Origin: an uncultured Prevotella sp. | GTDB lineage: Bacteria; Bacteroidota; Bacteroidia; Bacteroidales; Bacteroidaceae | Assembly (NCBI GenBank): GCA_905233245.1 | Contig: CAJODK010000020.1 | Span: forward strand, 1 to 54,851 | DNA: 54,851 bases | Direction: 5' to 3' | Shown: piece after piece, positions 34,338 through 42,231 of the stretch | Layout: every line of letters starts with the position of its first letter | How positions within the stretch are numbered: the first letter of the stretch is position 1 | Translations under genes and position numbers: made by a program | Notes under the pieces: model-generated | Database searches by the model: none | The model's input: only the letters and a program-made list of their open reading frames with translations | Told to the model about the DNA's origin: nothing

Positions 34338-35746
34338 TCTGCGCCTCCTTCCTCAGTTGCTTCCTTGGCCTTCGCCTTGGCAGCTTCACGGCGTGCTCTC
34401 ATGCGTGCTATACGCTCCTGAGCCGCCTGTGCCTTAGCCTTGCGTGCGGCAGCCTTCTCTTCCTTGGTCAGACCTTCCTCGGCCTTCTTGGTAGCCTCGC
34501 GCTTCTGACGTTGACGCTCTATGGTAGCCTGTGCGTCCTTGGACTTTTCCTTGAGTTTCTCCTTACGCTTCTCTATCTTTTCGCGCATAGCCTGCTGCTT
34601 AGCCTCACGAGCATCCTCCTCGGCATATTTCTTGGCGAGTTTTGGATCATTCTTTGCCAATGAGTCGCGGCGTGCCTTCTTGATGGCGTTGATAGAGTCC
34701 AGACGTGCCTGCTTGATGGAGTCCTTACGCATCTTAGCGAGTTGCTTAGGTGTGTAGTGTGGAACCATAGCAGGTGCCTGCTCGTCGATAGCCTTCTGCT
34801 GTTCGCGGTGGCGTACATCTACACAGGAGTCGTAGAGCATCTTGAACTCCTGAGCTACTACGCGGTAGATAGAGTCACGTATGTACTTCTGTTCGCGTTC
34901 TGTGAGCCAGGCATTGTAGATGGAGTCCTTTCTCTCGCGGAATTCCATATCTACGTCGTAGCGCCAGCGGTATTTTTTCTGCAGAGGGTAGTTGCCAAAA
35001 CGATAAACCAGTGCCACATGCAAGTCACGCAGCATTGGTCCCCATTTTCCATCTACATGTCCTGTCTTAGGATAGCAGTTGTTTTCACGGTCAGCGGTGA
35101 AGGTGTCGTACTTGTTGTACATCACGCCGGCAGAGATACCAAACTCCATATCCACGGAATTGCCGTTCTGGAAGGCGAGGAAAGGCTTTACGAAGCCCCA
35201 TGTCAGACCTGCCATGTAAGCTGTGCCCTGGCGTCCCTCACTGCCTCCCCATAGCATGGAGTATTTAGAATATGTCACATAGCCGCCGCGGTAGAATACC
35301 CAGTTGGGATGGCTTGGCATCATATTGCGGCAAGACCAGAGTTTGTCCCACCAGTGTCGGTGTGGCGACAGATAACCCGTAGCAGTAGCTTTGCGCTCAC
35401 GCCAATACACACGTCCTTCGAGTGTTGCCTCAAAGATATTAAATACGATACCTCTCACGTAGGTACTGCTGGTCTTAGGACGGTATCTGAAGTTGGCATT
35501 CACTGCCCAACGGTTCCAGTTTGTATTGCGTATGTCAAATTCCACGCCGACGTTTGGCACCAACAGAGCCCAGTCCACAAGGTTGGTACGCACCGAGATG
35601 CGCTCCGCCAGTGACAGGGTATCGACTCTGCGACTATTATCTGCTACCTGTGCCGATGCAGTGAGAGACAAAAACAATATGCACGCCAACACCGTCAAAC
35701 GAGGTCTCAGCGCCGCTAATGTCCCTTTATGCCACCTTATTAGCAT
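34334..35746 (-). CDS. DUF3575-like barrel with a long basic coiled-coil tail
   Basis: 470 residues; first gene of the fimbrial operon. Signal peptide to about residue 33 (LFLSLTASAQ). Residues ~45-270 form a DUF3575-like barrel (RTNLVDWALLVPNVGVEFD, RTNLVDWA being typical; later VALVYRFGNYPLQKKY). From about 285 to the end the chain is charged and helical (KQARLDSINAIKKARRDS..., AQERIARMRARREAAKAKAK). The tail would extend into the periplasm. The C-terminal ~55 residues are shared with the following repeat protein. Confidence 0.78.
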   Translation of the reverse strand: MLIRWHKGTLAALRPRLTVLACILFLSLTASAQVADNSRRVDTLSLAERISVRTNLVDWALLVPNVGVEFDIRNTNWNRWAVNANFRYRPKTSSTYVRGIVFNIFEATLEGRVYWRERKATATGYLSPHRHWWDKLWSCRNMMPSHPNWVFYRGGYVTYSKYSMLWGGSEGRQGTAYMAGLTWGFVKPFLAFQNGNSVDMEFGISAGVMYNKYDTFTADRENNCYPKTGHVDGKWGPMLRDLHVALVYRFGNYPLQKKYRWRYDVDMEFRERKDSIYNAWLTEREQKYIRDSIYRVVAQEFKMLYDSCVDVRHREQQKAIDEQAPAMVPHYTPKQLAKMRKDSIKQARLDSINAIKKARRDSLAKNDPKLAKKYAEEDAREAKQQAMREKIEKRKEKLKEKSKDAQATIERQRQKREATKKAEEGLTKEEKAAARKAKAQAAQERIARMRARREAAKAKAKEATEEGGAE

Positions 35747-35792
35747 ATATAGAAATCAGTAGTTTGTTAATACGTTAATAGAAATACGGATG

Positions 35793-35800
35793 CAAAATTA
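35793..35800 (-). promoter_or_regulatory. -7 box (TAATTTTG) for the fimbrial operon
   Basis: TAATTTTG on the minus strand, about 46 bases before the first operon gene. No other strong box was noticed between the operon's genes. Confidence 0.6.
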
Positions 35801-35876
35801 CTAAAAAAATGGAAGAAAATGTAAAAGTGAAACATTAAAGTATGTTAACTGACCTTAAAATCTCTATTTTAATTCG

Positions 35877-35884
35877 TACCTTTG
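35877..35884 (+). promoter_or_regulatory. -7 box (TACCTTTG) for rodA
   Basis: TACCTTTG ends 5 bases before the rodA ATG at 35890. A frame beginning at 35842 would start upstream of this box, so it is not the real start. The spacing predicts a leaderless or nearly leaderless mRNA. Confidence 0.65.
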
Positions 35885-35889
35885 CAGCC

Positions 35890-37350
35890 ATGAAAGAGGA
35901 ATCCTCAGTACTTAAATCCATAGATTGGACAACGATTGCTTTGTATTTGGCGCTTCTGGCCTTTGGTTGGATTAGCGTCTGCGGAGCAAGTTATTCGTTT
36001 GACAATGCTGACATATTTTCCCTGGACACTCGTTCGGGCATGCAGATTATTTGGATAGGCACCAGTATAGTGCTGGGTACAGTACTACTGCTTCTTGATG
36101 ACAGATTATATAGTACGTGCGCGTACGCTATATATGGGTTCATGCTCCTGTTGCTCTTTGCCACTATCTTCAATCCGCATGAAATCAAGGGTTCGCGTTC
36201 GTGGCTTGTCCTGGGTCCCGTTAGACTCCAACCAGCCGAGTTTGCCAAGTTTGCTACCGCCCTTGCCGTGGCAAAATTCATGTCTTCCTACTACTTCACC
36301 ATGAATAATTGGCGTCTTTTCCTGCGTGTCGTGGCGATGATAGTGACCCCCATGTTGCTCATCATCATGCAGAAGGAGACAGGTTCCGCCCTTGTCTATA
36401 TTGCATTCTTCCTCATGCTCTACCGTGAGGGCATGACGGGTTCTTTCCTCTTCACGGGTCTAGCCATGGTGATTTATTTCGTCATAGGCATCCGTTATGC
36501 TGCCCCCACCATTATGGACACCCCGACCCACGTAGGTCCTTTTGTCGTCATGATGATTATCCACGTCTTTACGGCGGTCCTTGTAATGGGTTATTGCAAG
36601 GCAGAGCGTGAGTCGGTCTTCATGGTGCTTGGCACCTTGGGTGCTACCATTCTTGGTCTGCTCTTCTCGGAGTATGTCATACGCTTCAATGTCGTCTGGG
36701 TGCAGGTTCTCGCCACTATCGTGCTGGTAGGATATCTGATATATCTGTGGTATGAAACGGCGCTCAGGGAATACATCCTCATAGCACTCTTCACGGCTGG
36801 TTCGGCACTGTTTCTCTTTGGTTCCTCCTTTGTGCTCAATGAGATGATGGAGCCCCACCAGCGAGTACGTATTAATGTGCTCTTGGGCTTGGAGGAAGAC
36901 CTTGCCGGTGCGGGATATAACGTACATCAGAGTGAGATAGCCATCGGTTCAGGTGGTTTGATGGGTAAGGGATTTCTCAACGGCACCCAGACCAAGTTGA
37001 AGTTTGTGCCCGAACAGGATACTGACTTTATCTTCTGTACCGTAGGTGAGGAGGAAGGATTCCTTGGCGGTGCTACGGTACTGGTGCTTTTCATGTTTCT
37101 TATTTGGAGGCTCATCTACGTTGCCGAACGCCAGACGCACACCTTTGGGCGCATCTACGGCTACTGCGTACTGAGTATCTTCCTCTTCCATGTCTTTATC
37201 AATGTTGGCATGGTGCTTGGTCTCACTCCCGTTATCGGCATACCCCTGCCCTTCTTCAGTTACGGAGGTTCCTCCCTTTGGGGTTTCACCCTCCTGCTCT
37301 TTATCTTCCTCAGGATTGATGCAGGCAGGTCCTTGCCCAATAAGCCTTAA
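35890..37350 (+). CDS. rodA: Rod-shape SEDS peptidoglycan polymerase
   Basis: 486 residues from MKEESSVLKSIDWTTIALYL, with about ten membrane helices. SEDS signatures are present: QSEIAIGSGGLMGKGFLNGT, FVPEQDTDFIFCTVGEE and GIPLPFFSYGGSSLWGF. It is the glycosyltransferase of the elongation complex. Its usual partner (PBP2/mrdA) is not in the window downstream, as dnaE faces it convergently. Divergent from the fimbrial operon. Confidence 0.93.
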   Translation: MKEESSVLKSIDWTTIALYLALLAFGWISVCGASYSFDNADIFSLDTRSGMQIIWIGTSIVLGTVLLLLDDRLYSTCAYAIYGFMLLLLFATIFNPHEIKGSRSWLVLGPVRLQPAEFAKFATALAVAKFMSSYYFTMNNWRLFLRVVAMIVTPMLLIIMQKETGSALVYIAFFLMLYREGMTGSFLFTGLAMVIYFVIGIRYAAPTIMDTPTHVGPFVVMMIIHVFTAVLVMGYCKAERESVFMVLGTLGATILGLLFSEYVIRFNVVWVQVLATIVLVGYLIYLWYETALREYILIALFTAGSALFLFGSSFVLNEMMEPHQRVRINVLLGLEEDLAGAGYNVHQSEIAIGSGGLMGKGFLNGTQTKLKFVPEQDTDFIFCTVGEEEGFLGGATVLVLFMFLIWRLIYVAERQTHTFGRIYGYCVLSIFLFHVFINVGMVLGLTPVIGIPLPFFSYGGSSLWGFTLLLFIFLRIDAGRSLPNKP

Positions 37351-37362
37351 GACATAAAAAAT

Positions 37363-37381
37363 GCCCTTGCTTAGCAAGGGC
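37363..37381 (-). terminator. dnaE terminator
   Basis: Perfect 8-bp stem GCCCTTGC/GCAAGGGC with loop TTA, followed on the minus strand by ATTTTTTAT. Confidence 0.75.
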
Positions 37382-37423
37382 GCGCTATTGCTATGCAGGG
37401 GCCGGCTGTTGCTATGCTACGTC

Positions 37424-40400
37424 TTATAGTGTGATGCTCATTCCCTTGTGTGTTTTTACGTAGTCAACCAAGCGTCTGTTGACCTTGATGCCTGGCAGTT
37501 GTGATGTCATCATCACAGGCACAGAGCTGAGGTTATTGTCTCTTATGGAGAGTTGCAGTCTGGTCTTGCCTGGTGACTCGGTGATGATGGTGGCGAGGTC
37601 AGCGAGGTTTACCTCTTCCCTCACTTCTTCTTCCTCCTCGTTTTCATCGTTGGGATTAGGGTTTTCGTTAAGGTTGATATGTATCGTCACCGTCTCCATG
37701 TACTTATCTACCACATCTTGCAGGAATTCTATGCTCTGCACTCTCAGGTCATAGATGCCTGAACCACGCTGGAATCGTTCCTGACATTTCAGTTTCACAT
37801 ATACGGAGTATCCCATCTGGAGCTTGCCTGACCAGTTAGCCCAGTCGTCTCCAAACATAGCTATTTCGCCCATACCCTCAAAGTCTTCTATTGTCACGAT
37901 ACCCATAGGCTTTCCCGTCTTAGTAAGTCGTGCGTTGACGTTGGTCACGATGCCACCAAGTGTCAGTGTATCTTTCTTTGCCAGTTCCTTACGGTCAGCA
38001 TCGCGTGCTATGTCTTGGCATTTGGTATTGCACATGCACTCCAGCACTACAGAGAATTCGTCCAACGGGTGTGCTGAGAGGTAAATGCCTACGAGGTCAC
38101 GTTCACGGTTCAGTCGTTCGATGTCGCTCCACTGTTCAGCATTGCCCGGGTGTGGCTTTGCTATTTCGATGCTATCAAAATCACCGAAGAGGGAGTTCTT
38201 GGCCTCTGACTTCGCTGTCTGATATTGGTTGCCATAGATAGAGAGGGCATCGATGAATTGGGCATATTTGCCACACTCCGCCATATACTGTTCGCGAGTG
38301 ATACCGCCCATTCCATCGAGGGCTCCCGAGAGGGCGAGGCACTCCAGTGCTTTCTTGTTCATGGCTGATGAAGGCACTCTCTCCACTAGGTCATATACGT
38401 CCTTGTATGGACCATTCTCTTCGCGCTCCTTTATAATGGCTACCGTGGCCGCCTCACTCATGCCCTTGATAGCAGCCAAACCGAATCGTATCTCACCCTT
38501 CTTGTTCACACCGAAGTTGTCGAAAGACTCGTTGACATCAGGTCCCAGCGTAGGTATGCCGAGTGCCTTGCATTCGTCCATCAGTTTGGTGATTTCTTTG
38601 ATATCCGAACGACGGCGTGTCAATAGTGCCGCCATGAATTCTGCGGGGTAGTGTGCCTTGAGGTATGCTGTCTGGTATGCCACCCATGAGTAGCATGCGG
38701 CGTGCGACTTATTGAAGGCGTAGGAAGCAAACTTCTCCCAGTCTGCCCATATCTTTTCGAGCACCTTCTCATCGTGGCCGTTCTTCTTTCCTCCCTCGAT
38801 AAACTTCGGTTTCATCGCATCTACGATGTCCTTCTTCTTCTTACCCATCGCCTTACGCAGGGCGTCACTCTCACCACGGGTGAAATTGGCAAGTTGGCGT
38901 GACAGAAGCATCACCTGCTCCTGATATACCGTGATGCCATAGGTGTCCTTCAGGTACTTCTCCGTGATGTCTATATCATAGGTGATAGCTTCGCGGCCGT
39001 TCTTACGCGCTATGAATGACGGGATGTAGTCCATAGGACCAGGACGGTAGAGGGCGTTCATGGCGATGAGGTCCTCAAAGACAGTAGGATGCAGTTCTCT
39101 GAGGTATTTCTGCATACCAGCACTCTCAAACTGGAAAGTTCCCACCGTCTGTCCCTTCTGGTACAGTTGGTAGGTCAGTTCGTCATCGATAGGTATATTG
39201 TCGAGGTCTATGTCGATGCCGCGTGTGAGTTTCACGTTCTTCACCGCTTCCTTTTGCTCTGACAGAGTCTTCAGTCCGAGGAAGTCCATCTTGATGAGTC
39301 CTGTTGACTCAATCACATGACCGTCATACTGCGTTACGGCAGTCTTCATCTCGGGGAAGTCGGGGTCGTCGGCCGTGCTCACAGGGACATGGTCGCTGAT
39401 AGGGTCACGACAGATGATGAAACCGCAGGCGTGTATGCCCGTGTTCCTTATAGTTCCCTCCAGCATCTTGGCATACTTGATGGTATTGGCCTCTGCAGGC
39501 ACGAGTGATGCTTCCGCCTGTTGGAGTTCGGGAGTGCACTTCAGATAATTCACCAGTTTGGGTTTCATACCATCGGGCAGACGGTCAGGCATCGCCTTAC
39601 ACCATGCATTGACCACCGACAGTGGCACCTTCTCCACGCGGCCTACGTCCTTGATGGCATTCTTGGCAGCCATCGTACCGTATGTAATAATGTGTGCGCA
39701 GTTCTCATGGCCATACTTGTCCATAACCCACTGCAGCACCTTTCCTCTGCCGTCGTCATCGAAGTCGGTATCGATATCAGGCAGAGAGATACGGTCGGGG
39801 TTGAGGAAACGTTCGAACAGCAGGTCGTACTTCAGAGGGTCCAGTTTCGTGATGCCCAGACAGTAGGCCACCACGGAGCCAGCTGCCGAACCACGGCCAG
39901 GTCCTACCCATACTCCGAGTTCCTTTCTGGCGCTATTGATGAAGTCCTGCACTATGAGGAAGTAGCCAGGGAAGCCCATCGTCTTCATGATGTGCAGTTC
40001 AAATCTCACGCGTTCATCGACCTCCTTGCTTATCCCATGCTCTGCTGCCCATTGGGATAATTCATCAGGTTGCAGGCCCCCCTCAATCTCCCCCGAGGGG
40101 GAGTTTCCGTATATACGGCAAGCACCTTCGTAAGCAAGTTTGCCCAGATAGTCTGCCTCAAACTTTATACGATACAGTTTATCGTAACCACCCAATTTTT
40201 GGATTTTTTTGCGTCCGTCCTCTTCTGGAAGTTGGTTTTGTCCGTTTTCATCGGAGGTAAACTCCTTATACAGCATATCCTCCGTGAATCGCTCACGCCA
40301 TTGTTGCTCGGTGCCAAACTCCGCTGGAATGGGGAAGAATGGCATGATAGGATCAGACTCAAGGTTGTAGGTCTCTACCTTATTGAGTATCTCCAATGTA

Positions 40401-41251
40401 TTTTCCAGTGCCTCTGGGATGTCGGAGAAGATGTCATTCATCTCCTGCTGCGTCTTAAACCACTCCTGTTTGGTGTAGAGCATGCGGTTAGGGTCATCGA
40501 GGTCTTTGCTTGTGCTCAGACATAGCAGGTGATCGTGAGCTTCTGCCGCATCCTTGTCTATGAAGTGGCAGTCGTTGGTGCAGACGAGTTTGATGCCATA
40601 CTCCTTCGAGAACTCTATAAGTTGTCTGTTCACCTTCTGCTGCATGGGGAACGTCTCGCGGTTTGCTCTCTGGTTGGGGTCTGTCACCTCATGGCGCTGA
40701 AGTTCCAGATAGAAGTCCTCGCCCCACAGGTTTTTATGCCATTCCACAGCCTTCCGCGCTCCTTCTATATCGCCTGCCAGTATCAGTTTGGGAATCTCAC
40801 CACCGATGCATGCTGAGCACACGATGAGGTCTTCGTGGTATTTCTCCAAGTCGGCGTGGTCGGTACGTGGTCTGTAGTATAATCCGTTCACCCATGAGCG
40901 CGACACCAGTTTGATGAGGTTACGATAGCCCTTGAGATTCTTTGCCAGTACGATGAGGTGCCAGCCACTCTGGTCAATCTTGTCGTCCCTGCGCTCCATA
41001 CCACGGCGCGCTACATACATTTCACAACCGAAGATAGGTTTAAAGGGTTCCTTGCCCTCCTTCTTCAACTGTTTGTTCACCTTGTTACACTCGTCAAAAA
41101 GGTCTTTCACGCCAAACATATTGCCGTGATCCGTTATTGCCATACCCTTCATGCCGTCTGCTACGGCACGCTGCACCAGGTCAGACACTTTACTCTGTCC
41201 GTCTAGTAGTGAGTAGTGAGTATGAGTGTGTAGGTGAATAAAATTGTGCAT
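37424..41251 (-). CDS. dnaE: DNA polymerase III alpha subunit
   Basis: 1275 residues from MHNFIHLHTHTHYSLLDG. A frame extending to 41422 is rejected because a -7 box sits at 41260-41267 and the extension is not DnaE-like. PHP domain at the N-terminus (HLHTHTHYS), polymerase palm with VGPGRGSAAGSVVAYCLG and catalytic aspartates in LPDIDTDFDDDGRG, tandem HhH and OB region in the C-terminal third. A low-complexity insert (NLNENPNPNDENEEEEE) near the C-terminus is encoded by GTTAGG-like repeats at 37648-37676. Confidence 0.96.
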   Translation of the reverse strand: MHNFIHLHTHTHYSLLDGQSKVSDLVQRAVADGMKGMAITDHGNMFGVKDLFDECNKVNKQLKKEGKEPFKPIFGCEMYVARRGMERRDDKIDQSGWHLIVLAKNLKGYRNLIKLVSRSWVNGLYYRPRTDHADLEKYHEDLIVCSACIGGEIPKLILAGDIEGARKAVEWHKNLWGEDFYLELQRHEVTDPNQRANRETFPMQQKVNRQLIEFSKEYGIKLVCTNDCHFIDKDAAEAHDHLLCLSTSKDLDDPNRMLYTKQEWFKTQQEMNDIFSDIPEALENTLEILNKVETYNLESDPIMPFFPIPAEFGTEQQWRERFTEDMLYKEFTSDENGQNQLPEEDGRKKIQKLGGYDKLYRIKFEADYLGKLAYEGACRIYGNSPSGEIEGGLQPDELSQWAAEHGISKEVDERVRFELHIMKTMGFPGYFLIVQDFINSARKELGVWVGPGRGSAAGSVVAYCLGITKLDPLKYDLLFERFLNPDRISLPDIDTDFDDDGRGKVLQWVMDKYGHENCAHIITYGTMAAKNAIKDVGRVEKVPLSVVNAWCKAMPDRLPDGMKPKLVNYLKCTPELQQAEASLVPAEANTIKYAKMLEGTIRNTGIHACGFIICRDPISDHVPVSTADDPDFPEMKTAVTQYDGHVIESTGLIKMDFLGLKTLSEQKEAVKNVKLTRGIDIDLDNIPIDDELTYQLYQKGQTVGTFQFESAGMQKYLRELHPTVFEDLIAMNALYRPGPMDYIPSFIARKNGREAITYDIDITEKYLKDTYGITVYQEQVMLLSRQLANFTRGESDALRKAMGKKKKDIVDAMKPKFIEGGKKNGHDEKVLEKIWADWEKFASYAFNKSHAACYSWVAYQTAYLKAHYPAEFMAALLTRRRSDIKEITKLMDECKALGIPTLGPDVNESFDNFGVNKKGEIRFGLAAIKGMSEAATVAIIKEREENGPYKDVYDLVERVPSSAMNKKALECLALSGALDGMGGITREQYMAECGKYAQFIDALSIYGNQYQTAKSEAKNSLFGDFDSIEIAKPHPGNAEQWSDIERLNRERDLVGIYLSAHPLDEFSVVLECMCNTKCQDIARDADRKELAKKDTLTLGGIVTNVNARLTKTGKPMGIVTIEDFEGMGEIAMFGDDWANWSGKLQMGYSVYVKLKCQERFQRGSGIYDLRVQSIEFLQDVVDKYMETVTIHINLNENPNPNDENEEEEEVREEVNLADLATIITESPGKTRLQLSIRDNNLSSVPVMMTSQLPGIKVNRRLVDYVKTHKGMSITL

Positions 41252-41259
41252 AACGGCTA

Positions 41260-41267
41260 CAAAATTA
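41260..41267 (-). promoter_or_regulatory. -7 box (TAATTTTG) for dnaE
   Basis: On the minus strand it lies 8 bases before the dnaE ATG, implying a leader of only a few bases. Confidence 0.65.
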
Positions 41268-41301
41268 CAAAAAAAAATCGAGAGTATTTCAAAATTTCTT
41301 A

Positions 41302-41309
41302 TTAACTTT
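41302..41309 (+). promoter_or_regulatory. -7 box (TAACTTTG) for the EF-hand protein operon
   Basis: TAACTTTG 17 bases before the ATG at 41327, divergent from the dnaE promoter. Confidence 0.6.
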
Positions 41310-41326
41310 GCAAAAATTTTCATTGT

Positions 41327-41782
41327 ATGACTTATTTGTGGAATTGGATGATAATGTTGGTTCTCATGGCATCCGCTATGAGCGTCAGTGCCAAGGACAA
41401 TCTGCCCATTGACACACTGCACTTTGTCAACGATACTATCCGCCAGTATTGTATGAAGAGCAAGGTCGATACGAATAAGGATGGTGTCATCTCGGTAGAG
41501 GAAGCTCGTGCATGCAAGCGTCTAACACTCGTGGATTATCGCAATGCAGTGCGTTCCATACGTTCTTATGATGACCTACAGCATTTCCCTAATTTGGAGT
41601 ATCTCCATGTTGGAAAATCCCAGGCAGACACCATAGACCTGCGCCACTGCCGTCAACTCAAGGAACTCGACCTGCGTGACTGCCGTGTGCTCAAGGCCAT
41701 CATCCTCCCACGAGGTTGCAAGGTGGCTGTTTATTCACCCCTGCACTTCAATGGTGAACCCGTAAATGTAATATACAGATAA
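41327..41782 (+). CDS. Exported EF-hand/LRR-like small protein
   Basis: 151 residues with a signal peptide (ending SVSA). One canonical 12-residue EF-hand calcium loop, DTNKDGVISVEE (residues 48-59), is followed by leucine-rich repeat-like strands (FPNLEYLHVGKSQADTIDL, LKELDLRDCRVLKAIIL). Probably a periplasmic calcium-binding protein. First gene of a three-gene run with 2-bp spacing. No close named family recognised. Confidence 0.65.
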   Translation: MTYLWNWMIMLVLMASAMSVSAKDNLPIDTLHFVNDTIRQYCMKSKVDTNKDGVISVEEARACKRLTLVDYRNAVRSIRSYDDLQHFPNLEYLHVGKSQADTIDLRHCRQLKELDLRDCRVLKAIILPRGCKVAVYSPLHFNGEPVNVIYR

Positions 41783-41784
41783 AT

Positions 41785-42231
41785 ATGAACGAAGAACAAT
41801 ACATGAAGCGCCCCGAAGTGTTAGAGTGCGACGTGGTGCGATTCCAAAACGAGAAAGAGAAGTGGATGGCTTTTGTAGGGCTTCTTAACGGTAAGCCCTA
41901 TGAGATTTTCACTGGTTTGCAGGACGATGAGGAAGGACTCATCCTACCCAAGAGCGTTAACAGTGGCAAGATTATCAAGCACGTAAATCCAGATGGCACC
42001 AAACGCTATGACTTCCAGTTTGAGAATCGTCGTGGATACAAGACTACCGTAGAGGGATTGTCAGAGAAGTTCAATCCTATCTACTGGAATTATGCAAAGC
42101 TCATCTCCGGAGTTCTCCGCTATGGCATGCCTATCAACAATGTCATAAAACTCGTCTCCTCGCTGGAGATGGACGGAGGTATTGACACCTGGGCTAATGG
42201 TGTGGTTCGTGCGCTGAAGAAATATGCGTAG
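41785..42231 (+). CDS. Orphan domain resembling the C-terminus of class II ribonucleotide reductase
   Basis: 148 residues, cytosolic. KRPEVLECDVVRF..., GKPYEIFTGLQDDEEG and AKLISGVLRYGMPINNVIKLVSSLEMD resemble the C-terminal region of vitamin-B12-dependent ribonucleotide reductase NrdJ, which starts RPEVL and has GKPFEVF and a final helical segment. The catalytic barrel and CXXC cysteines are missing. It may be a regulatory subunit or repurposed domain. No reductase gene is next to it. The resemblance is from memory of motifs. Confidence 0.55.
   Translation: MNEEQYMKRPEVLECDVVRFQNEKEKWMAFVGLLNGKPYEIFTGLQDDEEGLILPKSVNSGKIIKHVNPDGTKRYDFQFENRRGYKTTVEGLSEKFNPIYWNYAKLISGVLRYGMPINNVIKLVSSLEMDGGIDTWANGVVRALKKYA

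Noticed and set aside
35842..37350. RodA with a 16-residue extension
   Set aside because: The extended start is upstream of the TACCTTTG box, so it would not be transcribed from that promoter.
37424..41422. DnaE with a 57-residue N-terminal extension
   Set aside because: The extension lies upstream of a -7 box at 41260-41267 and is unlike DnaE; the PHP domain starts at 41251.
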